64,000 nt of DNA from Symsagittifera roscoffensis. Lineage: Eukaryota; Xenacoelomorpha; Acoela; Convolutidae. Every line of letters starts with the position of its first letter. The stretch's first letter is position 1. Of this stretch, positions 25,101 through 37,100 are shown one piece after another. The stretch covers positions 23,290,370 through 23,354,369 of the forward strand of contig NC_087062.1 in assembly GCF_963678635.1 (NCBI RefSeq). The letters are read 5' to 3'. The position numbers and the translations under genes are program-made. The notes under the pieces were generated by a model, which was given only the letters and a program-made list of their open reading frames with translations, had not been told where the DNA came from and ran no database searches.

Positions 25101-28100
25101 ATTGGAGAAAAGATTGAAAAGGAGCGAGTGTTCTACTGCTCGTCTTGAAAAAAGTGTACTCTATCAGTCGTCAGTCTGAGTTGATTGTCCGGTCCAAGGT
25201 CGTTATCCAAGAATGTTTAAGTGTCTAGGAACCTGAGAAACTACTCTGTAACAAAATTTAAACTATTGAGTGGCTTTCTATGATTTAATAAAAAGGTTTT
25301 GGTTTTTTCAAAAAAATACCCAACCATCCGTTAAAAAAAGACTTCAGGGTTAATTGAAAATGCAGGCCGGTTCATCCAAAAAAAAATAAATTTCAATTAT
25401 TCTGCAACTGCTATTTAAAATTCAGTTCTTTTTATAACTCTTATCCTCCTTTTGATCACGAGACAGACACTTGCAATTTGAGTGATTTCTGATATTATTA
25501 ATATATACGTAGCATAACTGGGGTAACTCATAATACTTTCAGCCGGCCTAGTTCCTTTGATAACCAGAGCTCCATATTTATTGATTTGTGATATAAAAAA
25601 AAAACAGTTTAGTTTGAATGGAGAACGCATAAAATCTATACCTCCCTAGTAATTTTGATATTCATAGCGTAGATGGATTCATCTGTTTTCAAAGCCAACA
25701 AAAATGGGCACATTCTGCCTGACTGGCTTTGTGAAAAAAAAATTTCTCGATCATCAGTTAAACTTCACTAACATTTTTGATTGTGTGTCAAAATTTTCGT
25801 ATAGAAAGTAGAAAGAATAAGCAAATCGATTACAAAAACAAATTGATTTGACTTCTGGAATTATAAGCGAACTTGATTAGTTAAAACATGTAAATTCAAA
25901 TGGCAAGTAAGAAAAGCATTCTTTTCTTAAAATGTGAACGACATTGGCATAAAAAAGAGTCCACTTGTTTATTGTAAATATTTAGTACAACAGCCTGTTA
26001 TACTAGACGCGTGCTTCCGAGTTCTTGAATTGTCACAACTTCAGTTTCATACAATCACATCATTCAATAGGGGTTTTTAAGACAGATTGTATTCAATCAT
26101 AATTTTTTCTGATCATTTAGACAGCTTTCAGAAAGAGAATTTTTTTTAAGTTAATCACTCGAACTAGTTCGATAAAAATTTGTGTTGTCTGAATTGGAGG
26201 AGAAAAAGAAGAAAACCTATAACAGACTCAAAGACCAAGTTCTTTTTAACTAACAGTGATCTTCAAATTGGTTTCACAAGGTTATACATCGCAAGTAAGC
26301 ATAATTGGATTGAATGTTTAGCTGGTATATCATTTTGATTATGATAAAAACTGTGAGTCAAAAATTTTCAAAGGAAAATTGCAGTCGGCTGAACATTGAA
26401 CACAGCCTAGAAAACACGACACCTTATTGTCATGATGAGAAACTTTTTGATTGCTGGGCAAAATGGTTGTTTTCTTCCAATTTTGCAAAAAAAAGGTCAT
26501 CGAGTTCTTCATGAAAATGTCGAGCCAAGGAACGGTCATAGATTCCTACATTATTCGTGGTGTTTTTTTTTGTTTTTTGCTTTTTTTTCAAAAACGCAAT
26601 CGACTTTCGATTTCGAAAGCGTTTCGAATTGAAAACCCAGCAGTTTTACGATAACAAATAATAGTTGCTGAAGTAACCTGTTGTTTCTCATAGTAACTTA
26701 TGTAAAGCATTACTTTCAAACTAGATGTTATGTTAGAGCATAGTCAATCTGATCCTAGATTTAAAATGATTTTTATATAAGCAGATAAATTAAAAGGAAT
26801 GAAACACATGATAAACGTGAAGATTGAACAAAATTTTTCATCAATTGAAATCTACATCAAAGATATGGAAAAAACCTTTTATGAACTTTTTAACAATTTT
26901 TCTTACAGTATTTTGCGCTAAAATATCGGAGAAAAGAATAAAAATGAGCGAGTGTTCCACTGCTCGTCTTGACAAAAGTGTTCTCTATCAGTCGTCTGAG
27001 TTGATTGTCCGGTCCAATGTCATTATCCGAGATTGTTTAAGTGTCTAGGTAGTCTGAGGAACTACTCTTTTGCAAAATTTAAACAATCGACTGGCTTCAA
27101 AAAACTATGATTTAGAAAAAAAAGGTTTTGTTTTCTTCAAAAAAAAAAACACTCAACTGTCTGCTAAAAGAAAACTTCAGAGTTTTTTGAAAATGCAGGC
27201 CAGTTCATCCAAAAAAAAATTATTTCCAATTATTCTGCAACTGCTATTTAAAATTCAGTCCACTTTATAACTCTTATCCTCCTTTTGATCACGAGACAGA
27301 CGCTTGCAATTTGAGTGATTTCTGATATTAAAAATATATACGTAGCGTAACTGGGGTAACTCATAATACTTTCAGCTGGCCTAGTTTCTTTGATAACCAG
27401 AGCTCCATATTTATAGATTTGTGATATAAAAAAATAGTTTATTTTGAATGGAGAACGCATAAAACTTATACCTCCCTAGTAATTTTGATATTCATAGCGT
27501 AGATGGATTCATCTGTTTTCAAAGCCAACAAAAATGGGCACATTTCGCCTGACTGGCTTTGTGAAAAAAATTTTCTCGATCATCAGTTAAACTTCACTAA
27601 CATTTTCGATTATGTGTCAAAATTATTATATAGAAAGAACAAGCAAATCGATTACAAAAAAAAATTGATTTGACTTCTGGAATTATAAGCGAAATTGTTT
27701 AGGTAAACAATATTAAGTCAAATGGCAAATAAGAAAAGCATTTTTTGCTTAAATTGTGAACGAAATTGGCATAAAAAAGAGTCCACTCGTTTATTGTAAA
27801 TATCTAGTACAACAGCCTGTTATACTAGACGAGCGCTTCCGAGTTCTTGAATTGTCACAACTTCAGTTTCATACAATCACACCATTCAATAGGTGTTTTT
27901 AAGACAGATTGAATTCAATCATAATTTTTTCTGACCATTTAGACAGCTTTCAGAAAGAGAAACTTTTTTTAAGTTAATCACTCGAACTAGTTCGATAAAA
28001 ATGTGTGTTATCTGAATTGGAGGAGAAAAAGAAGAAAACCTATAACAGACTCAAAGACCAAGTTCATTTTAACTAACAATGATCCTCATATTGGTTTTAC

Positions 28101-31100
28101 AAGGTTAAACATCGCAAGTAAGCATAATTGGATTGAATGTTTAGCTGGTATATCATTTTGATTATGATAAAAACTGTGAGTCAAAAATTTTCAAAAGAAA
28201 ATTGCAGTCGGGTGAACATTGAACACAGCCTAGAAAACACGACACCTTATTGTCATGATGAGAAAATTTTGATTGCTGGGCAAAATGGTTCTTTTCCTCC
28301 AATTTTGCAAAAAAAAGGTCATCAAGTTCTTCATGAAAATGTCGAGCCAAGGAACGGTTATAGATTCCTACATTAGTCGTGGTGTTTTTTTTGTTTTTTG
28401 CTTTTTTTCAAAAACGCAATCGACTTTCGATTTCGAAAGCGTTTCGAATTGAAAACCCACCAGTTTTACGATTACAAATAACAGTTGTTGAAGTAACCTG
28501 TTGTTTCTCATAGTAATTTATGTAAAGCATTACTTTCAAACTAGATGTTATGTTAGAGCATAGTCAATCTGATCCTAGATTTAAAATGATTTTTATATGA
28601 GCAGATAAATTAAAAGGAATGAAACGCATGATAAACGTGAAGATTGAACAAATTTTTTCATCAATTGAAATCTACATCAAAGATAAGGAAATAACTTTTT
28701 ATGAACTTTTTAACAATTCTCTATCAGTCGTCGTCTGAGTTGATTGTCCGGTCCAATGTCTTTATCCGAGATTGTTTAAGTGTCTAGGTAGTCCGAGGAA
28801 CTACTCTTTTGCAAAATTTAAACATTCGATTGGCTTCAAAAAACTAAGATTTAGAAAAAAAAGGTTTTGTTTTCTTCAAAAAAACACTCAACTGTCTGCT
28901 AAAAGAAAACTTCAGAGTTTTTTGAAAATGCAGGCCAGTTCATTCAAAAAAAAAATATTTCCAATTATTCTGCAACTGCTATTTAAAATTCAGTCCTCTT
29001 TATAACTCTTATCCTCCTTTTGATCACGAGACAGACACTTGCAATTTGAGTGATTTCAGATATTAAAAATATATACGTAGCGTAACTGGGGTAACTCATA
29101 ATACTTTCAGCTGGCCTAGTTTCTTTGATAATCAGAGCTCCATATTTATAGATTTGTGATATAAAAAAAATAGTTTACTTTGAATGGAGAACGCATAAAA
29201 CTTATACCTCCCTAGTAATTTTGATATTCATAGCGTAGATGGATTCATCTGTTTTCAAAGCCAACAAAAATGGGCACATTCCGCCTGACTGGCTTTGTGA
29301 AAAAAAATTTTCTCGATCATCAGTTAAACTTCACTAACATTTTTGATTGTGTGTCAAAATTATTATATAGAAAGAACAAGCAAATCGATTACGAAAAAAA
29401 AATGTTTTGACTTCTGGAATTATACGCGAACTTGTTTAGTTAAAACATGTAAATTCAAATGGCAAGTAAGAACAGCATTTTTTTCTTAAATTGTGAACGA
29501 AATTGGCATAAAAGAGTCCACTCGTTTATTGTAAATATTTAGTACAACAGCCTGTTATACTAGACGCTTGCTTCCGAGTTCTTGAATTGTCACAACTTCA
29601 GTTTCATACAATCACACCATTCAAAAGGTGTTTTTAAGACAGATTAAATTCAATCATAATTTTTTCTGACCATTTAGACAGCTTTCAGAAAGAGAATTTT
29701 TTTTTTAAGTTAATCACTCGAACTAGTTCGATAAAATTTGTGTTATCTGAATTGGAGGAGAAAAAGAAGAAAACCTATTACAGACTCAAAGCCAAAGTTC
29801 TTTTTAACTAACAAGGATCCTCAAATTAGTTTCACAAGGTTAAACATCGCAAGTAAGCACAATTGGATTGATTGTTTAGCTGGTATATCCTTTTGATTAT
29901 AATATAAACTGTGAGTCAAAAAGTGCAGTCGGGTGAACATTGAACACAGCCTAGAAAACACGACAACTTATTGTCATGACAAGAAATTTTTTGATTGCTG
30001 GGCAAAATGGTTCTTTTCCTCCAATTTTGCAAAAAAAAAGGTCATCAAGTTCTTCATGAAAATGTCGAGCCAACAAACGGGTATAGATTCCTACATTAGT
30101 CGTGGTGTTTTATTGTTTTTTGCTTTCTTTTCAAAAACGCAATCGGCTTTCGCTTTCGAACGCGTTTCGAATTGAAAACCCACCAGTTTTACGATAACAA
30201 ATAATAGTTGTTGAATTAACCTGTTGTTTCTCATAGTTACTTATGTAAAGCATTACTTTCAAACTAGATGTTATGTTAGAGCATAGTCAATCTGATCCTA
30301 GATTTAAAATGATTTTTATATAAGCAGATAAAATAAAAAGAATGAAACACATGGTAAACGTGAAACTTGAACAAATTTTTTCATCAAATGCAAATCTATA
30401 TCAAGGATATGGGAATAACCTTTTATAAATTTTTTAACAAATTTTCTTACAGTATTTTGCGGTAAAATATTTTAGTAAAGATTGAAAAGGAGCGGATGTT
30501 CTACTGCTCGTCTTGAAAAAAATGTACTCTATCAGTCGTCAGTCTGAAATGATTGTCCGGTCCAAGGTCGTTATCCAAGAAAAAGTCTAGGAACCTGGGA
30601 AACTACTCTGAACAAAATTTAAACTATCGAGTGGCTTTCTATGATTTAAGAAAAAGGTTTTGGTTTTTTCAAAAAAATACCCAACCATCCGTTGAAAAAA
30701 GGCTTCAGGGTTAATTGAAAATGCAGGCCGGTTCATCCAAAAAAAATAATTTTCAATTACTCTGCAACTGCTACTTAAAATTCAGTCCTCTTTATAACTC
30801 GTATCCTCCTTTTGATCACGAGACAGACACTTGCAATTTGAGTGATTTCTGATATTAAAAAAATATACGTAGCGTAACTGGGGTAACTCATAATACTTTC
30901 AGCTATGTAATTTCTTTGATAATCAGAGCTCCATATTTTTTGATTTGTGATATAAAAAAAAGGTTAGTTTGAATGGAGAACGCATAAAACTTATACCTCC
31001 ATAGTAATTTTGATATTCATAGCGTAGATGAATTCATCTGTTTTCAAAGCCAACAAAAATGGGCACATTCCGCCCGACTGGCTTTGTGAAAAAAAATTTT

Positions 31101-34100
31101 CTCGATCATCAGTTAAACTTCACTAACATTTTTGATTGTGTGTCAAAATTATTATATAGAAAGAACAAGCAAATCGATTACGAAAATTGTTTTATTTGAC
31201 TTCTGGAATTATAAGCGAACTTGTTTAGTTAAAACATGTTAAGTCAAATGGCAAGTAAGAAAAGCATTTTTTTCTTAAATTGTGAACAAAATTGGCATAA
31301 AAAAGAGTCCACTCGTTTATTGTAAATATTCAGTACAACAGCCTGTTATACTAGACGCGCGCTTCCGAGTTCTTGAATTGTCACAACTTCAATTTCATAC
31401 AATCACACCATTCAATAGGGGTTTTTAAGACAGATTGAATTCAATCATAATTTTTTCTGACCATTTAGACAGCTCTCAGAAAGAGAAATTTTTTTTAAGT
31501 TGATCACTCGAACTAGTTCGATAAAAATTTGTGTTGTCCGAATTGGAGGAGAAAAAGAAGAAAACCTATAACAGACTTAAAGACCAAGTTCTTTTAAACT
31601 AACAGTGATCCTCAAATTGGTTTTACAAGGTTAAACATCGCAAGCAAGCATAATTGGATTGAATGTTTAGCTGGTATATCCTTTTGATTATGATATAAAC
31701 TGTGAGTGAAAAATTTTCAAAGGAAAAGTGCAGTCGGACGAACAGTGAACACAGCCTAGAAAACACGACACCTTATTGTCATGACGAGAAATTTTTTGAT
31801 TGCTGCGAAAAATGGTTCTTTTCCTCCAATTTTGCAAAAAAAAGGTCATCAAGTTCTTCATGAAAATGTCGAGCCAACAAACCGGTATAGATTCCTACAT
31901 TAGTCGTGGTGTTTTTTTTTGTTTTTAGCTTTCTTTTCAAAAACGCAATCGACTTTCGATTTCAAAAGCGTTTCGAATTGAAAACCCACCAGTTTTACGA
32001 TAACAAATAATAGTTGTTGAAGTAACTTGTTGTTTCTCATAGTAACTTAAGTAAAGCATTACTTTAAAACTAGATGTTATGTTAGAGCATAGTCAATCTT
32101 ATCCTAGATTTAAAATGATTTTTATATAAGCAGATAAAATAAAAAGAATGAAACGCATGGTAAACGTGAAACTTGAACAAAATTTTTCATCAAATGCAAA
32201 TCTATATCAAGGATATGGGAATAACCTTTTATAAACTTTTTAACAAATTTTCTTACAGTATTTTGCGGTAAAATATTGGAGTAAAGATTGAAAAGGAGCG
32301 GATGTTCTACTGCTCGTCTTGAAAAAAGTGTACTCTATCAGTCGTCAGTCTGAAATGTTTGTCCGGTTCAAGGTCGTTATCCAAGAATGTTTAAAAGTCT
32401 AGGAACCTGAGAAACAACTCTGAAACAACATTTAAAATATCGAGTGGCTTTCTATGATTTAAGAAAAAGGTTTTAATTTTTTCAAAAAAACACCCAACCA
32501 TCCGTTAAAAAAAGGCTTCAGGGTTAATTGAAAATACAGGCCGGTTCATCCAAAAAAAAATAATTTTCAATTACTCTGCAACTGCTATTTAAAATTCAGT
32601 CCTTTTTATAACTCGTATCCTCCTTTTGATCACGAGACAGACACTTGCAATTTGAGTGATTTCTGATATTAAAAAAATATACGTAGCGTAACTGGGGTAA
32701 CTCATAATACTTTCAGCTGCCCTAATTTCTTTGATAATCAGAGCTCCATATTTTTGATTTGTGATATAAAAAAAAAGGTTAGTTTGAATGGAGAACGCAT
32801 AAAACTTATACCTTCATAGTAATTTTGATATTCATAGCGTAGATGGATTCATCTGTTTTCAAAGCCAACAAAAATGGGCACATTCCGCCCGACTGGCTTT
32901 GTGAAAAAAATTTTTCTCGACCATCAGTTAAACTTCACTAACTTTTTTGATTGTGTGTCAAAATTATTATATAGAAAGAACAAGCAAATCGATTACGAAA
33001 TTTTTTTTATTTGACTTCTGGAATTATAAGCGAACTTGTTTAGTTAAAACATGTTAAGTCAAATGGCAAGTAAGAAAAGCATTCTTTTCTTAAATTGTGA
33101 ACAAAATTGGCATAAAAAAGAGTCCACTCGTTTATTGTAAATATTCAGTACAACAGCCTGTTATACTAGACGCGCGCTTCCGAGTTCTTGAATTGTCACA
33201 ACTTCAGTTTCATACAATCACACCATTCAATAGGGGTTTTTAAGACAGATTGAATTCAATCATAATTTCTTCTGACCATTTAGACAGCTCTCAGAAAGAG
33301 AAATTTTTTCAAGTTGATCACTCGAACTAGTTCGATAAAAATTTGTGTTATCTGAATTGGAGGAGAAAAAGAAGAAAACCTATAACAGACTTAAAGACCA
33401 AGTTCTTTTAAAGTAACAGTGATCCTCAAATTGGTTTTACAAGGTTAAACATCGCAAGTAAGCATAATTGGATTGAATGTTTAGCTGGTATATCCTTTTG
33501 ATTATGATATAAACTGTGAGTGAAAAATTTTCAAAGGAAAAGTGCAGTCGGACGAACATTGAACACAGCCTAGAAAACACGACACCTTATTGTCATGACG
33601 AGAAATTTTTTGATTGCTGGGCAAATGGTTCTTTTCCTCAATTTTTGCAACAAAAAGGTCATCAAGTTCTTCATGAAAATGTCGAGCCAACAAACGGGTA
33701 TAGATTCCTACATTAGTCGTGGTGTTTTTTTTTGTTTTTTTCTTTCTTTTCAAAAACGCAATCGACTTTCGATTTCGAAAGCGTTTCGAATTGAAAACCC
33801 ACCAGTTTTACGATAACAAATAATAGTTGTTGAAGTAACTTGTTGTTTCTCATAGTAACTTAAGTAAAGCATTACTTTAAAACTAGATGTTATGTTAGAG
33901 CATAGTCAATCTGGTCCTAGATTTAAAATTATATTTATATAAGCAGATAAATTAAAAGGAATGAAACGCATGATAAACGTGAAACTTGAACAAAATTTTT
34001 CATCAATTGAAATCTATATCAAGGATATGGAAATAACCTTTTATGAACTTTTTAACAATTTTTCTTACAGTATTTTGCGCTAAAATATTGGAGAAAAGAT

Positions 34101-37100
34101 TTAAAATGAGCGAGTGTTCCACTGCTCGTCTTGACAAAAGTTTTCTCTATCAGTCGTCGTCTGAGTTGATTGTCCGGTCCAATGTCGTTATCCGAGATTG
34201 CTTAAGTGTCTAGGTAATCTGAGGAACTACTCTTTTGCAAAATTTAAACGATCGACTGGCTTCAAAAAACTATGATTTATAAAAAAGGTTTTATTTTCTT
34301 CAAAAGAAAACACTCAACTGTCAGCTAAAAGAAAACTTCAGAGCTTTTTGAAAATGCAGGCCAGTTCATCCAAAAAAATTATTTCCAATTATTCTGCAAC
34401 TGCTATTTAAAAATCAGTGCTCTTTAAAACTCTTATCCTCCTTTTGATCACGAGACAGACACTTGCAATTTGGTTGATTTCTGATATTAAAAATATATAC
34501 CTAGCGTAACTGGGGTAACTCATAATACTTTCAGCTGCCCTAATTTCTTTGATAATCAGAGCTCCATATTTTTGATTTGTGATATAAAAAAAAGGTTAGT
34601 TTGAATGGAGAACGCATAAAACTTATACCTCCATAGTAATTTTGATATTCATAGCGTAGATGGATTCATCTGTTTTCAAAGCCAACAAAAATGGGCACAT
34701 TCCGCCCGACTGGTTTTGTGAAAAAAAATTTTCTCGATCATCAGTTAAACTTCACTAACATTTTTGATTGTGTGTCAAAATTATTATATAGAAAGAACAA
34801 GCAAATCGATTACGAAAATTTTTTTATTTGACTTCTGGAATTATAAGCGAACTTGTTTAGTTAAAACATGTTAAGTCAAATGGCAAGTAAGAAAAGCATT
34901 CTTTTCTTAAATTGTGAACAAAATTGGCATAAAAAAGAGTCCACTCGTTTATTGTAAATATTCAGTACAACAGCCTGTTATACTAGACGGGCGCTTCCGA
35001 GTTCTTGAATTGTCACAACTTCAGTTTCATACAATCACACCATTCAATAGGGGTTTTTAAGACAGATTGAATTCAATCATAATTTTTTCTGACCATTTAG
35101 ACAGCTCTCAGTCAGAGAAATTTTTTTAAGTTGATCACTCGAACTAGTTCGATAAAAATTTGTGTTTTCTGAATTGGAGGAGAAAAAGAAGAAAACCTAT
35201 AACAGACTTAAAGACCAAGTTCTTTTAAAGTAACAGTGATCTTCAAATTGGTTTTACAAGGTTAAACATCGCAAGTAAGCATAATTGGATTGAATGTTTA
35301 GCTGGTATATCCTTTTGATTATGATATAAACTGTGAGTGAAAAATTTTCAAAGGAAAAGTGCAGTCGGACGAACATTGAACACAGCCTAGAAAACACGAC
35401 ACCTTTTTGTCATGACGAGAAATTTTTTGATTGCTGGGCAAAATGGTTCTTTTCCTCCATTTTTGCAAAAAAAAGGTCATCAAGTTCTTCATGAAAATGT
35501 CGAGCCAACAAACGGGTATAGATTCCTACATTAGTCGTGGTGTTTTTTTTTGTTTTTTGCTTTCTTTTCAAAAACGCAATCGAATTTCGATTTCGAAAGC
35601 GTTTCGAATTGAAAACCCACCAGTTTTACGATAACAAATAATAGTTGTTGAAGTAACTTGTTGTTTCTCATAGTAACTTAAGTAAAGCATTACTTTAAAA
35701 CTAGATGTTATGTTAGAGCATAGTCAATCTAGTCCTAGATTTAAAATTATTTTTATATAAGCAGATAAATTAAAAGGAATGAAACGCATGATAAACGTGA
35801 AACTTGAACAAAATTTTTCATCAATTGAAATCTATATCAAGGATATGGAAATAACCTTTTATGAACTTTTTAACAATTTTTCTTACAGTATTTTGCGCTA
35901 AAATATTGGAGAAAAGATTTGAAATGAGCGAGTGTTCCACTGCTTGTCTTGACAAAAGTTTTCTCTATCAGTCGTCGTCTGAGTTGATTGTCCGGTCCAA
36001 TGTCGTTATCCGAGATTGTTTAAGTGTCTAGGTAATCTGAGGAACTACTCTTTTGCAAAATTTAAACGATCGACTGGCTTCAAAAAACTATGATTTATAA
36101 AAAAAGGTTTTATTTTCTTCAAAAGAAAACACTCAACTGTCAGCTAAAAGAAAACTTCAGAGCTTTTTGAAAACGCAGGCCAGTTCATCCAAAAAAATTA
36201 TTTCCAATTATTCTGCAACTGCTATTTAAAAATCAGTGCTCTTTAAAACTCTTATCCTCCTTTTGATCACGAGACAGACACTTGCAATTTGGTTGATTTC
36301 TGATATTAAAAATATATACCTAGCGTAACTGGGATAACTCATAATACTTTCAACTGCCCTATTTTTTGAATAATCAGAGCTGCATTTTTAATGATTTGTG
36401 ATATAAAATAAAAGGTTTAGTTTAAATGGAGTACTCGTAAAAGTTACATCTTCCCTAGTTACTTTGATATTCATAGCGTAGATGGATTCATCTGTTTTCA
36501 AAGTCAACAAAAATGGGCATATTCTACCTGACTGGCGTTGTGAAAGAATTAATGTTTCCCCAATCATCAGTTAAATTTCACTAAAATCCTCGATTGTTTA
36601 TCAAAATTTTTGTATAGAAAGAATAAGCAAATCCATCACAAAAAGAATTTTGATTTGACTTCTAAAGTCATGAGCTAATATGTTTTGTTGAAATATTTTA
36701 ATGACAACTAAAAAGGCAATCTCTTTCAGGTTGTGAACGAATTCGGCATAAAAAGTCCACTCGATCATTGTAAATATATAATTCAACAGCCTGTTATACT
36801 AGACGGGCATTTCCAAGTTCTTGAATTCTCACAACTTCAGTTCCATACAATCCCACCAATCAAAAGAGGCAATCTCTTTCAGGTTGTGAACGAATTCGGC
36901 ATAAAAAGTCCACTCGATCATTGTAAATATATAATACAACAGCCTGTTATACTAGACGGGCATTTCCAAGTTCTTGAATTCTCACAACTTCAGTTCCATA
37001 CAATCCCACCAATCCCACCACTAATTTTTTCTGATCATATTTCAAGACAGCTTTCAGAAAGAGCAATTTTTTTCATTTAAATAAATCACTCGAAAATTTG

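Noticed and set aside
36733-37080. 115-codon ORF with two identical 51-residue repeats
   Set aside because: Produced by a 153-bp DNA duplication of a step divisible by three; not open in other units.
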